From positions 620,001 through 684,000 of the forward strand of contig NZ_CP047045.1 of the NCBI RefSeq assembly GCF_009792355.1: a stretch of 64,000 nucleotides of DNA. The letters are read 5' to 3'. Under the pieces are notes generated by a model, which was given only the letters and a program-made list of their open reading frames with translations, ran no database searches and was not told the origin of the DNA. A program made the position numbers and the translations under genes. Shown here in pieces: positions 9,278 to 18,157 of this stretch (its first letter is position 1; every line of letters starts with the position of its first letter). The stretch is from Terricaulis silvestris (GTDB lineage Bacteria > Pseudomonadota > Alphaproteobacteria > Caulobacterales > Aquidulcibacteraceae).

Positions 9278-10344
9278 GCGCGCGCCGCGCGCGGTTCAGG
9301 CGCATCGCTGACCAAAGGGATTACCTCGCGCCCGAGAATTTCGACCATCTCCACATATTCTTCGCGCCCCACGCCGCCCATGTCCATCTTGATCAGATTG
9401 AGGTCGCTGCCGACGAGGGCGGAGACCTCAAGCAGACGTTCCGCAAAGCGTTGTGGTCCGCCGACGATGGCGGGACCGGCGGACGTGAGGAAGTCGTAGT
9501 CGAACGCCGCCGTCAGATAGGCTGGCGGATTCGGGTTGACGCTCCGGATCACGCGCTGATTGAACGCATGATAACCTTCGTACCGTGGCTCGAACCGTTT
9601 GCGCGCAATGGCGTCGTTCTTTGCGACCCAGCCGTGCCAACAAGCGCCGACTTGAGCCGCGTGTTTATGCCCAGCGGCGGCGAACGCTTCGCGGTAGACG
9701 TCGGCCATGGGCGCGAACTTGTCGGGCCGGCCGAAGGCGCTCGGCAGCATGAGCTTTAAGCCAAGCCGGCCCGCGAGCTTGGCGGTGTCGGGCGACGAGC
9801 CGCCGCCAACCCAGAACGGCAGCTCACCTTGCTGCAACGGCGTCGGCTGCAGGCGTTGACCGTTGATCGGGGGCCGGAACGCGCCGATCCAATGCACCGG
9901 CTCACCTGGCCAGAGCTTGCACAGGAGCTCCATCGACTCGCTGAAACGGGCAGGAGAATCAGACACCGACTGGCCAAACAGTGTGTAGGTGCCCTCAAAG
10001 AAGTTGCCGCGGCCCGTGACGAGATCGAGCCGGCCGCCCGAAATAACGTCCACGGTGGCGTAGTCCTCGGCCAAGCGGAAAGGGTCGAGATTGGCGGCCA
10101 ACGCCACCGCTGTGCCGACGCGCAAATTGGTTGTCCGTTCGGCGATGGCGCTGAGCAGCACTGGTGGGGCGGAAAACGTGTAATCAATACCGTGGTGTTC
10201 GCCGATATAAATCCCGTGCAGGCCCACCCGGTCGCCAACTGCGGCGGCCTCGATCGTCATGCGGTACCGTTCTTGGGCTGAGAATGGGCGGCCCGTAACC
10301 GGGTCGTCCATGATGTCGCCCAAGGACATGAGGCTGACTTTCAT
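9274..10344 (-). CDS. LLM class flavin-dependent oxidoreductase (copy 1)
   Basis: 356-residue luciferase-like TIM-barrel protein with the group's typical segments: GEHHG near residue 49, AEDYATVDVISGGRL near 90, and GGGSSPDTAKLAGRLG near 178. Such enzymes use reduced FMN to monooxygenate substrates, including type II Baeyer-Villiger reactions on cyclic ketones. A matching FMN reductase is encoded at 41286. It is first gene of a four-gene operon, with the operator-like repeat 34 bases before its ATG. It is closely similar along its whole length to the LLM protein at 35665. Confidence 0.87.
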   Translation of the reverse strand: MKVSLMSLGDIMDDPVTGRPFSAQERYRMTIEAAAVGDRVGLHGIYIGEHHGIDYTFSAPPVLLSAIAERTTNLRVGTAVALAANLDPFRLAEDYATVDVISGGRLDLVTGRGNFFEGTYTLFGQSVSDSPARFSESMELLCKLWPGEPVHWIGAFRPPINGQRLQPTPLQQGELPFWVGGGSSPDTAKLAGRLGLKLMLPSAFGRPDKFAPMADVYREAFAAAGHKHAAQVGACWHGWVAKNDAIARKRFEPRYEGYHAFNQRVIRSVNPNPPAYLTAAFDYDFLTSAGPAIVGGPQRFAERLLEVSALVGSDLNLIKMDMGGVGREEYVEMVEILGREVIPLVSDAPEPRAARA

Positions 10345-10377
10345 ACCCGCCTTCCCGCGCTGTTACCCGCGATGTCT

Positions 10378-10390
10378 TACACTGTATGTT
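10378..10390. promoter_or_regulatory. island operator copy between LLM and VOC operons
   Basis: TACACTGTATGTT differs at one base from the reverse complement of the copy at 15560. It lies in the 195-base divergent gap between the LLM operon (minus) and the VOC/E1/E2 operon (plus), 34 bases before the LLM start. A weaker variant, TTCGTACGATGTT, is at 10478-10490, nearer the VOC gene. Confidence 0.55.
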
Positions 10391-10539
10391 TTATGGAGGC
10401 AACCACAGGCCATAAGGATTGGCGGGATGCCCGCCTCAACGGGTTCCTAGCCGCAATATTAGCCGTTGCCAGGCTAATTCGTACGATGTTAGTTTATCCA
10501 ACACGGTTTTGTTTCGCGGGCCGAGCAAAGGGAGCCGAA

Positions 10540-11103
10540 ATGATCCATCACTTCGCAATCGCCGTGAAGGATTTCGACACCTCACACCACTTCTACACCG
10601 AGGTCATGGGCTTCAAGCTTGTCGCCGGCGTGAAACGCATGGCGCCGGGCGGCGGCTGGACCAAGCACATGTTTTACGACATGGGCCGCGGCAAGTTCAT
10701 GGCCATCTGGGACCTGAAGGGCATCGAAGGCGTACAAGTGCAGCCTGACGAGTGGCGCAGCGCGATCTCCAAGGGCCTGGGCCTGCCCGGTTGGATCAAC
10801 CACTTCGCGTTTGAGTGTTCAGGCGAAGAGGAAATGCAAGAGCGTAAGCAACGTTGGCTCGACGCCGGCTATCACGTCTCGGAAACCGATCACGCCTTTA
10901 TCCGCTCAATCTACACCTACGATCCGGACGGCAATTGGATCGAGTGGACCTACGATACGCGGCCGGTCAACGAAGCTGACCGGATTGAAGCTGAGGAAAT
11001 CCTCGCGGACGATACGCCGTCAACGATCCCGGATTACGAGGGAACGTTCACGCGCTCGACGGCGCAAAAATACCGTGCGCCGCCGCGCCAACCGGCCAGA
11101 TGA
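10540..11103 (+). CDS. VOC family protein (glyoxalase/extradiol dioxygenase fold)
   Basis: 187 residues; the ATG has GGGAG eight bases upstream, and the longer open frame from 10372 crosses the promoter region and was rejected. Paired beta-alpha-beta-beta-beta units carry H4, H88 and E135 (GNWIEWT), consistent with a 2-His-1-Glu metal site. It may be a metal-dependent dioxygenase, isomerase or lyase; the sequence does not decide. Its stop overlaps the E1-alpha start (ATGA), so it is the first gene of the 2-oxoacid dehydrogenase operon and probably makes or processes that complex's substrate. Confidence 0.82.
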   Translation: MIHHFAIAVKDFDTSHHFYTEVMGFKLVAGVKRMAPGGGWTKHMFYDMGRGKFMAIWDLKGIEGVQVQPDEWRSAISKGLGLPGWINHFAFECSGEEEMQERKQRWLDAGYHVSETDHAFIRSIYTYDPDGNWIEWTYDTRPVNEADRIEAEEILADDTPSTIPDYEGTFTRSTAQKYRAPPRQPAR

Positions 11104-12092
11104 GCGTGACGAAGGCCGCCGAGAAGAAGGCGTCGTCGAATCGCCGAAGCGCGGAGTTGCTCGACCTTTACGAGCGCATGGTGCTCATCCGCGAAGCTGA
11201 GCGGATGTGCGGCGTGCTGTTTGCAGAAGGCGAAATTCCCGGCTTCATTCACTTAAGCGATGGGCAGGAAGCGGTCAGCGTCGGCGTCATGGCGTCGATG
11301 ACCGCGGAGGACACCATCTCGTCCACGCATCGTGGCCACGGTCACGCCTTGGCGAAGGGATTGGCGCTCGACTCCTTCTTCAAGGAGCTGATGGGAAAAG
11401 TTGACGGCGCCTGCAAGGGGCGGGGCGGCAGCATGCACGTCGCTGACTTGTCTGTCGGGATGTTGGGTGCGAACGGCATCGTGGGCGGCGGCGTTGCGAT
11501 CGCGGTTGGCAGCGGCCTGGCCCACAAGCTGCGTGGCGGAGACGCTATCGCGGCATCTTTCTTTGGCGACGGAGCGCTGGCGGAAGGCGTGTTCCACGAA
11601 TCCCTCAACATTGCTTCGTTGATGCAGATTCCGGTGCTGTTCGCGTGCGAGAATAATGGCTGGTCGGAGTTCAGCCCGACCAGCACGCAAATTGTGTTCT
11701 CGCTCGAAGATCTCGCGGCCGCGCACAAAATCGACTACCGCCGCGTCGACGGCAGCGACCTCGAAGAAGTCTCGGCGGTTGCATCGGAAATTATCGACGC
11801 CATGCGTCGTGACCGGCGCCCCAGAGTGCTTGAGTGCATTACGGTCCGCGCGCGCGGGCACTTCGAGGGCGACGCGCAACGCTATCGCGGCGCTGGACCG
11901 GCGCCCGTCGATCCGTTGGCAAAAACCCGCTTGTTGTTGGAGGAGGCCGGCGCGTCAGCCGGCGACCTCGATCAATTGAGCGAACGCGCACGCACCCAGG
12001 TCGCGGCTGCAATCGAGGCCGCGCGCCGCAGCGATGAGCCGACGCTGCAATCGGCGGCGGAAGAAGTTTACGCGCAAGGGGTGAAGCCATGA
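11100..12092 (+). CDS. 2-oxoacid/acetoin dehydrogenase E1 component, alpha subunit
   Basis: 330 residues of the thiamine-diphosphate-dependent dehydrogenase alpha family. The TPP/Mg motif runs from GDG at 156-158 to NN at 185-186, and the THRGHGH loop is near residue 76. It would decarboxylate a 2-oxoacid, or cleave acetoin, and hand the acyl group to lipoyl-E2. ATG overlaps the VOC stop and its own stop overlaps the E1-beta start, both as ATGA. The substrate (acetoin, pyruvate or a branched 2-oxoacid) is not fixed by the sequence; the compact length favours the acetoin-dehydrogenase group. Confidence 0.87.
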   Translation: MSVTKAAEKKASSNRRSAELLDLYERMVLIREAERMCGVLFAEGEIPGFIHLSDGQEAVSVGVMASMTAEDTISSTHRGHGHALAKGLALDSFFKELMGKVDGACKGRGGSMHVADLSVGMLGANGIVGGGVAIAVGSGLAHKLRGGDAIAASFFGDGALAEGVFHESLNIASLMQIPVLFACENNGWSEFSPTSTQIVFSLEDLAAAHKIDYRRVDGSDLEEVSAVASEIIDAMRRDRRPRVLECITVRARGHFEGDAQRYRGAGPAPVDPLAKTRLLLEEAGASAGDLDQLSERARTQVAAAIEAARRSDEPTLQSAAEEVYAQGVKP

Positions 12093-13069
12093 GCGCGAGC
12101 GCCGTTCGATTGGGCCACGTCATCAACCGGGCCTTGGATGATGCATTGGCCCGCGACTCGACCGTCGTGCTGATGGGCGAAGACATCGGCAAAGCCGGTG
12201 GTTCGTTTGCCGTGACGCGCGGCCTTCAGGAAAAGCACGGGCGTGCGCGCGTCATCGACATGCCAATTTCGGAGAACGCCATCGCGGGCATGGCCGTGGG
12301 TCTGGCGCTGAGCGGCTATCGGCCCGTTGTCGAAATCATGTTTATGGATTTCATCGCCCTGGCGATGGATGCCGTCGTCAACCAAGCCGCGAAACTGCAC
12401 TTCATGTTTGGCGGGCAGGGCGCGGTGCCGCTCGTCATCCGCACGCAACATGGCGGCGGCCTGAACGCCGGCCCACAGCATTCGCAGTGTCTGGAGGCGT
12501 GGTTCGCACACATACCCGGTTTGAAAGTTGTGTGCCCGGCGACTTTGGACGACGCGTATGCGCTCCTGCAGGCGTCGATCGATGATCCCAATCCCGTGAT
12601 CTTCATCGAGCACAAGTCGCTCTATGCGATGAAGGGCGAGTTGTCCGCGCCGCCGCCTGAGGCGCGGCTCGGCGTTGCGAACATCGTTCGCCCAGGGACG
12701 GATGTAACGATCGTGACCTACGGGGCCATGGTTCAAAAAGCACTGGCCGCGGCGGATCGGCTCGCGCAGGAGTCCATCGACGCGGAAGTGATCGACCTTC
12801 GCACTATCCAGCCATGGGACGAAGCGACCGTGTTGGAATCGCTTTCGCGCACGCATCGGCTTGTGGTGGCGCATGAGGCGGTCGAGGCGTTCGGCGTCGG
12901 TGCCGAGATCGCCGCGCGGATGGCGCACGTTGGTTTTGACGAACTCGACGGTCCGATCGTGCGCGTAGGCGGCGCCTTCATGCCGGTGCCTTTCGGGCGC
13001 GGGCTGGAAGCGGCGTATCTCCCCGGCGAAGCACAAATCGTTGAAGCCGCGCGGTCGACCTATGGATAG
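12089..13069 (+). CDS. 2-oxoacid/acetoin dehydrogenase E1 component, beta subunit
   Basis: 326 residues, pairing with E1-alpha in an alpha2-beta2 thiamine enzyme. It contains the conserved MGEDIG near residue 30, the ISENAIAG cofactor-contact segment near 60, and the C-terminal transketolase domain with DLRTIQPWD near 235. Length and segment order are normal for the family. It overlaps E1-alpha by 4 bases and E2 by 8, so the three subunits are translated in tight coupling. Confidence 0.88.
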   Translation: MSASAVRLGHVINRALDDALARDSTVVLMGEDIGKAGGSFAVTRGLQEKHGRARVIDMPISENAIAGMAVGLALSGYRPVVEIMFMDFIALAMDAVVNQAAKLHFMFGGQGAVPLVIRTQHGGGLNAGPQHSQCLEAWFAHIPGLKVVCPATLDDAYALLQASIDDPNPVIFIEHKSLYAMKGELSAPPPEARLGVANIVRPGTDVTIVTYGAMVQKALAAADRLAQESIDAEVIDLRTIQPWDEATVLESLSRTHRLVVAHEAVEAFGVGAEIAARMAHVGFDELDGPIVRVGGAFMPVPFGRGLEAAYLPGEAQIVEAARSTYG

Positions 13070-14282
13070 TGCGCAATCCTTGGATGCCGAGCTTCCCATC
13101 GTGATGCCCAAGCTGGGGCTGACGATGCAGGAAGGCGTGCTAGCGGAATGGCGCGTCGAGCCTGGCGACGAAGTCGTTGCGGGCCAGATCATATTCGTCG
13201 TCGAGACCGATAAGATCAGCAACGAGATCGAAGCGCCCGCGGCAGGACGCATTACGCGGCTGCTGGCGGAGACCGGCGCGACGATCGAGGTCGGCGCACC
13301 GGTTGCGCTTTGGACCGGGCAGGCGCAGCGCGCCGCCGATGCAAGCAGTGCGGCGGTGCAAGCTTCGCCGCGCACCGGCATTGAGCGCGCTCCGTTGCGT
13401 ACGGCCGCCGAATCCGGCGGGCGCTTGCTCTCGACACCGATTGCCCGGCGCATGGCCGCGCTGCACAACATCGCGTTGGCGAGTGTGACGGGCACAGGCC
13501 CGCGTGGGCGCATCCAGGCTCGCGATGTCGAATCCGCAATTGGTCAACGCGGCGCCATTGTGACCGCGCAGGTTGCACGCATTCGGCCCGATTTGACGCG
13601 CGAACAGGAGATGCGCCGCCTCATCGCTCAGCGTTTGTCGCGGAGTAAGGCGGAGATACCTCACTTCTATCTCTCGGCGGACGCCAAGTTCGATGCGTTG
13701 GCTGCGCTACGCGAGGATTTGGGAAGGGACCCGGCCGCGCCGAAACTGAGTGTGACGGCGCTTTTTGTCGCCGCCATCGCGCGGGCGTTGGCGGAACATC
13801 CTGATGCCAATGTCGTATGGCGCGGCGACATTGCCACGCCGCTGGCCGCGATCGGCGTGGGCGTTGCGGTCGAAACGCCGCTTGGCGTCATGGCGCCGGT
13901 GCTGCAAGACGCCGATAAGCTTGCGCCGCGCGAGCTCGCGGCGGCGATGGCGGGCGCGATCGAGCGCGCGAAGGCGGGAAAGATGCGCCCTGGCGATGCG
14001 GCGCCCGCCGCGATCAGCATTTCCAATGTCGGCATGTTTGGCGTGCGTTCCCTCACGCCGATCATCGATCCTGATCAGACCTACATTCTCGGCGTCGGCG
14101 CCCCGCAGCATGTTGTCCGGCCCGACGCGCGCGGAAAGCCAAGCGCCGTCCGCGAAATTACGCTGACACTCGCGTGCGATCACCGCGCCGTCGACGGCGC
14201 GCCCGCGGCGCGGCTGCTGTCGACAATCGTCAGCCTGATTGAAAGCCCGTCGCGTCTGCTCATTGCGCGCGCTGGCGCTTAG
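13062..14282 (+). CDS. Dihydrolipoamide acyltransferase (E2) of the 2-oxoacid dehydrogenase complex
   Basis: 406 residues from the ATG inside the E1-beta stop region (8-base overlap). Domain order: lipoyl domain (about 11-85, lipoylated lysine K51 in ETDKISNE), a linker rich in Ala, a peripheral-subunit-binding domain (about 127-165, STPIARRMAA), and a catalytic acyltransferase core ending in DHRAVDG with H374 and D378. It transfers the acyl group from lipoamide to CoA. No E3 gene lies nearby, so the complex must borrow a lipoamide dehydrogenase from elsewhere. It converges on the SnoaL gene with a 4-base overlap. Confidence 0.9.
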   Translation: MDSAQSLDAELPIVMPKLGLTMQEGVLAEWRVEPGDEVVAGQIIFVVETDKISNEIEAPAAGRITRLLAETGATIEVGAPVALWTGQAQRAADASSAAVQASPRTGIERAPLRTAAESGGRLLSTPIARRMAALHNIALASVTGTGPRGRIQARDVESAIGQRGAIVTAQVARIRPDLTREQEMRRLIAQRLSRSKAEIPHFYLSADAKFDALAALREDLGRDPAAPKLSVTALFVAAIARALAEHPDANVVWRGDIATPLAAIGVGVAVETPLGVMAPVLQDADKLAPRELAAAMAGAIERAKAGKMRPGDAAPAAISISNVGMFGVRSLTPIIDPDQTYILGVGAPQHVVRPDARGKPSAVREITLTLACDHRAVDGAPAARLLSTIVSLIESPSRLLIARAGA

Positions 14283-14809
14283 GGCTTGTCCGCGAACACC
14301 CAGTAGAGCGGATCCTCGGGCACGGAACCGCCTTGCGTCTTGATCTTGGCGTACGGACCATTGACCCAATCGGCAGTGCTCGGTCGCATCGAGTACATGT
14401 CGCACGTGAGCGTGCGCTCGATGATGCGCCATTCTTCGCCGCGCTTCTCGAAGCGGTCGAGATAGCGGCCGTGGATGATGAAATCCTCCCGCCCGGTCAC
14501 GACAGTGCGTTCGTGCGCCGCGATATAATAGGTTTCCGCGTGCGCCGCGCTCGGGCTCGCGAACTCCACAAGGATGTTGCCGAGCATGTGATGCGTGCGC
14601 ATGTCGGCGGTGAGCGCCAGAGAGAAATCGAAGAAGTCCGAGACCGGTCCTGAAAAGCTTAGGTGATTGTCAATGGCCTCAGGCCAGTAGGCGGTCGCTA
14701 GAATAGCCCGGTCGCGCCGATCCATGCCGCGCGAATAGCGCATGAGGCATTCGCGGATCGCTTCTTTGTCCAGCAATTGCTGCAGCGCGCTGTGCTCTTC
14801 GGTCGCCAT
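14279..14809 (-). CDS. SnoaL/NTF2-like protein
   Basis: 176 residues with the NTF2-like cone fold of the SnoaL_4 kind: an N-terminal helix with LLDKEAIRECLMRYSRGMDRRD, then mixed beta strands with HHMLGNILVEF and GRYLDRFEKRGEEWRI. Related proteins act as dehydratases, isomerases or small ring-hydroxylation partners; the function here is unknown. It lies 11 bases after the nitroreductase gene, in the same operon, and converges on the E2 gene. Confidence 0.8.
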   Translation of the reverse strand: MATEEHSALQQLLDKEAIRECLMRYSRGMDRRDRAILATAYWPEAIDNHLSFSGPVSDFFDFSLALTADMRTHHMLGNILVEFASPSAAHAETYYIAAHERTVVTGREDFIIHGRYLDRFEKRGEEWRIIERTLTCDMYSMRPSTADWVNGPYAKIKTQGGSVPEDPLYWVFADKP

Positions 14810-14820
14810 CTTATCCTCGA

Positions 14821-15552
14821 TTATTCGATGAACCGGACGACTTCGCTCAAATCCGTGCGCGTCGTGCGGAAGCTGTTGGCGGGATGATCGGGGTCTTCAT
14901 AGCCAAACGAGACTGCGCACACGATCTTTCGGTTGGCCTGAATGTCGAAATAGTCACGAACAAAATCCGCGCAACCCGCCAGTGCCGCTTGCGCAATCGT
15001 GGCCAAGCCAAGGCTCTGCGCGGTCAGCATCAGGTTGGCCAGATAACTTCCGCAATCGATGGCGCCGTAGATTCCCAAATCCTCCTCGGTGGTGAGAATC
15101 ATAACGTGCGGCGCGCCGAAGAGGCGGAAGTTTTCCAGGACCTGACGGCCCGAACCTTCGCGATCGCCCTGAACGACACCCACGCTGCGGTAGAGCGCCC
15201 AGCCGGTTTCGCGCTGACGCTCCTTGTAGACGCCGACATAACGAAGCGGGAATGGGAAGTCCGGTTCCTCGCGACGTTCGCGCTGATCGGCCCAGTTCGC
15301 TTGCGACGCGTGCGCGTAGAGCGCGTCGCGGAACGCGTTGGTGGCGTCGCCCTCGGTAACGATCACTTGCCAAGGCTGCGAGTTGCACCACGAAGCCGCG
15401 CCCTGGGCAGTGCGCAGCATCGTCTCGATCACCGCTCGCGGCACAGACTGCGGAAGGAAGCCACGGCAAGAGCGGCGCGCCGCGATGAGCTGCGCCAAGA
15501 CTTGCGCTTCCAGACCGTTAGCCGCGCGGTCGCTTGGGAGTGGCTCAATCAT
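14821..15552 (-). CDS. Nitroreductase family protein
   Basis: 243 residues from the ATG at 15550-15552; an ATG four codons upstream falls inside the repeat at 15560. The FMN-binding segments RRSCRGFLPQ (near residue 30) and WCNSQPWQVIV are typical of nitroreductase/BluB-like enzymes. Members reduce nitro groups, quinones or enones with NAD(P)H. The leader is very short because the operator-like repeat ends 8 bases before the start codon; no ribosome site is visible, so leaderless translation is possible. Confidence 0.8.
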   Translation of the reverse strand: MIEPLPSDRAANGLEAQVLAQLIAARRSCRGFLPQSVPRAVIETMLRTAQGAASWCNSQPWQVIVTEGDATNAFRDALYAHASQANWADQRERREEPDFPFPLRYVGVYKERQRETGWALYRSVGVVQGDREGSGRQVLENFRLFGAPHVMILTTEEDLGIYGAIDCGSYLANLMLTAQSLGLATIAQAALAGCADFVRDYFDIQANRKIVCAVSFGYEDPDHPANSFRTTRTDLSEVVRFIE

Positions 15553-15559
15553 ACCATAT

Positions 15560-15572
15560 AACATACAGTGTT
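15560..15572. promoter_or_regulatory. island operator copy between nitroreductase and TesB operons
   Basis: AACATACAGTGTT is an inverted repeat with four-base arms (AACA / TGTT) and a five-base centre. It is the best-formed copy of the repeat shared by the island's divergent promoters. It lies 8 bases before the nitroreductase start and 112 bases before the TesB start. Confidence 0.6.
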
Positions 15573-15683
15573 TGCGGCAACGGGCGATAGCGCAGCAACT
15601 ACTCCCGCACGGCCTGAAGCGTTGGAGGCGTTGATCAGCCTATCAGTGAGTGGTAACGGATTGAGGCGGAGGACTAGATCAAG

Positions 15684-16607
15684 TTGACGGCTGCAGGCGA
15701 CACTCCTCGCGAAACCTGCCGGGATGCGCGCCTCGGCATGCTGCGGCACGTCATCGAAGACCTTCTCAGCATTGAACCTGCGGGTGCGGATCGGTTTCGG
15801 GCGGCCAAGCAGTCGGACGTGTTCGATCGCGTCTATGGTGGCCAGATGCTCGCACAGGGGCTCAGGGCGGCGGCGGCCACCGTTGATGGCGCCCGCCCAC
15901 CAAACTCGGCGCACTGTTACTTCCTTCGCTTGGGCGACCCAACCGTCCCGCTTGAGTTTCATGTCGAGCGCGTGCGCGAGACGCGGACATTCTCCAACCG
16001 CTTGGTGCGCGCTCAACAGAATGACCACTGCGTGTGCCTGATGATGTTTTCGTTTTGCGCCGCGGGCGAGGGATTGGAGCATCAGTGGGCCATGCCGGAT
16101 GCGCCGGCGCCGGAGACGCTTGCGTCGCGTGATGAGCAGCTGATCGCGATCCACGGCGACGAACTGCCGTTGAACGCTGGCGTTCCTTGGCCGGTCGATA
16201 TTCGCCACGTCAATCGACGGCCATGGGATCCAGAGATTGGCGAGGGGCGCAATCTGCTCTGGATGCGCGCGGACGACGCGCTGCCAGACGATCCGCTCCT
16301 GCACGCGTGCCTGCTCCTCTATGCGAGCGACCTTACCATGGCCGAGGCCGCAACGGCGCGACATCCGATCCGTTGGGAGGATCTCATCGCCGGACGCGGC
16401 ATATTCGGGGCTTCGCTTGACCACAGTTTCTGGCTGCATCAGCCCGTCCGCTTCGACGACTGGCTGCTGCACGTGCAAGAATCTTCGCGGGGGGGCGGCG
16501 GGCGCGGTTTCACCACGGGCCGCTTCTTTGATCGCGGCGGTCGGCTCATAGCCTCCGTCGCGCAGGAAATCTTCATCAAGGAAACGACCGAAGGGAGTGG
16601 ACGATGA
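15684..16607 (+). CDS. Acyl-CoA thioesterase II (TesB family)
   Basis: 307-residue double-hotdog thioesterase; the start is a TTG preceded by GGAGGA with a 10-base spacer. An ATG at 15738 would give a length closer to E. coli TesB but lacks a ribosome site. The motifs VYGGQMLAQGL near residue 50 and the C-terminal ASLDHSFWLH and the dyad region are present. It hydrolyses acyl-CoA to free acid and CoA, probably to recycle CoA or release an intermediate. It overlaps the downstream acyl-CoA synthetase by 4 bases, an odd pairing of opposing activities. Confidence 0.87.
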   Translation: MTAAGDTPRETCRDARLGMLRHVIEDLLSIEPAGADRFRAAKQSDVFDRVYGGQMLAQGLRAAAATVDGARPPNSAHCYFLRLGDPTVPLEFHVERVRETRTFSNRLVRAQQNDHCVCLMMFSFCAAGEGLEHQWAMPDAPAPETLASRDEQLIAIHGDELPLNAGVPWPVDIRHVNRRPWDPEIGEGRNLLWMRADDALPDDPLLHACLLLYASDLTMAEAATARHPIRWEDLIAGRGIFGASLDHSFWLHQPVRFDDWLLHVQESSRGGGGRGFTTGRFFDRGGRLIASVAQEIFIKETTEGSGR

Positions 16608-18157
16608 GCGACAGCGTCCATGATTGGGTATCTTATCACGCAGGCCGCCGTCCGGACGCGCCGGCCGTCACGAGCGTGGAGCGTGGGCGCACCGCAACTT
16701 GGGGCGAGATGGAGGCGCGCGTGGCGCGCTTGGCCCATGTGCTGCGTCACGACATGGGGCTTGAGCGCGGTGACCGCGTCGCCACGATCGCAGAGAACGA
16801 CATCCGCACGTTCGAGCTGCAATTCGCGTGCATGCGCGCGGGGCTCATCTTGGTGCCATTGAACTGGCGTCTCGCTGTCGGCGAGCTGGTCACGTTGATG
16901 CACGACGCCGAGCCCTCCATCATCGTCTACGATGATACGTGGAGCACGACCGCCGAAGCAGTGGCGGAAGCGGCGGACATCCAGTTGCGCCTTTCATGGG
17001 GTGATGCATCGGACGTCAGCGAGTACGAGGCGCTGATGGACGCCGGCGACGCGGGGATGCCTGGTGGCGTGCATGACGAGGCCGAGATCACGCACATACT
17101 CTATACGTCGGGCACGACCGGCTTGCCGAAAGGCGCCATGTGCAGCCACTGCTCACTAAAGCAGCACGCGATCAATCTCGCACACGCATCGCGCCTCGCC
17201 GAACGCGGCAACAACCATCTCAATGTCGTACCGCTGTTCCACGCCGGTGGTCTCAATACCTACACCAATGCCACGCTGTTTTGGGGCGGGCAGGTCACCA
17301 CCGTGCGCCGGTTCGATCCCGCCGTCGCTTTGAAGCTGCTGACCGATCCGAAGGTCGGCATCACTCATATGTGCGGCGTGCTGCAAATGTACGAAATGAT
17401 CACCGCCTTGCCACAGTTCGCGGGCGCCATGTTTCCGGCTTTGAAAACGGCGCTGTTCGGGGGCTGGGGACCGCAAACGAAATGGGTGCATGAGACCTGG
17501 CGCGCGCGGGGATTTTTTCTGCAACTCTCGTACGGTTCGACGGAGTGCGGCCCGATCGTCAGCGTTCTCGAAGCGGGCGACGAGCTCGCGTCGAAGAATT
17601 GCTCTGGTTCGGTTGTGGCAGGCACGCAGGTGCGACTGGTTGATCGCGAAGGCGCCGATGTTGCCCAAGGCGAGGTGGGAGAAATTTGGGCGAAGGGCGG
17701 CGCTATCACGCCAGGCTATTGGCGGCGCCCGCGCGAGGACTACTTCAGCGGTGACTGGTTCAAGACGGGCGATTGCGCGCGCGCCGACGAAGCTGGCCGG
17801 CTCTACATCGTCGATCGCTTGCGCGAAGTGTATCGCTCCGGCGGCGAGAACGTTTACCCGGCGGAAGTGGAGCTTGTCCTGGCGCAGGCGCCGGGTGTGA
17901 AAGAGATCGCGGTCATCGCCGTGCCCGATCAGAAATGGGGCGAAGTTGGCCTTGCGGTGGTGCAGTCTCACGAGGGCGCGAGCGTGACGCTTGAGAGTTT
18001 GCTTGCGCATGCCGCCGACAAGCTGGCGCGCTACAAGCAGCCAAAATACCTGGTTACGATCGAAGAAATGCCGCGCAACGCGACGCTCAAGATCGATCGC
18101 ACTGCACTGAAGAACGCCCATGGCGGCGTGGCCGCCGTCGCGGCGCCCGCTAACTGA
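16604..18157 (+). CDS. Acyl-CoA synthetase (AMP-forming), copy 1
   Basis: 517-residue ANL-superfamily ligase activating a carboxylic acid to acyl-AMP and then acyl-CoA. YTSGTTGLPKG, the A3 phosphate loop, is at 167-177; SYGSTECGP forms the A5 motif; DWFKTGD and the hinge YIVDRLREVYRSGGENVYP follow; the C-terminal lysine lies in NATLKIDR. Length is normal. ATG overlaps the TesB stop, and the gene converges on the hydrolase at 18150. It is a paralog of the ligase at 38538, with the same HAGGLN segment; the acid activated is not identifiable. Confidence 0.9.
   Translation: MSDSVHDWVSYHAGRRPDAPAVTSVERGRTATWGEMEARVARLAHVLRHDMGLERGDRVATIAENDIRTFELQFACMRAGLILVPLNWRLAVGELVTLMHDAEPSIIVYDDTWSTTAEAVAEAADIQLRLSWGDASDVSEYEALMDAGDAGMPGGVHDEAEITHILYTSGTTGLPKGAMCSHCSLKQHAINLAHASRLAERGNNHLNVVPLFHAGGLNTYTNATLFWGGQVTTVRRFDPAVALKLLTDPKVGITHMCGVLQMYEMITALPQFAGAMFPALKTALFGGWGPQTKWVHETWRARGFFLQLSYGSTECGPIVSVLEAGDELASKNCSGSVVAGTQVRLVDREGADVAQGEVGEIWAKGGAITPGYWRRPREDYFSGDWFKTGDCARADEAGRLYIVDRLREVYRSGGENVYPAEVELVLAQAPGVKEIAVIAVPDQKWGEVGLAVVQSHEGASVTLESLLAHAADKLARYKQPKYLVTIEEMPRNATLKIDRTALKNAHGGVAAVAAPAN

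Noticed and set aside
12068-13513. 481-codon minus-strand open frame
   Set aside because: Antisense to E1-beta and E2, both complete and motif-rich; low-complexity Arg/His/Ala translation.
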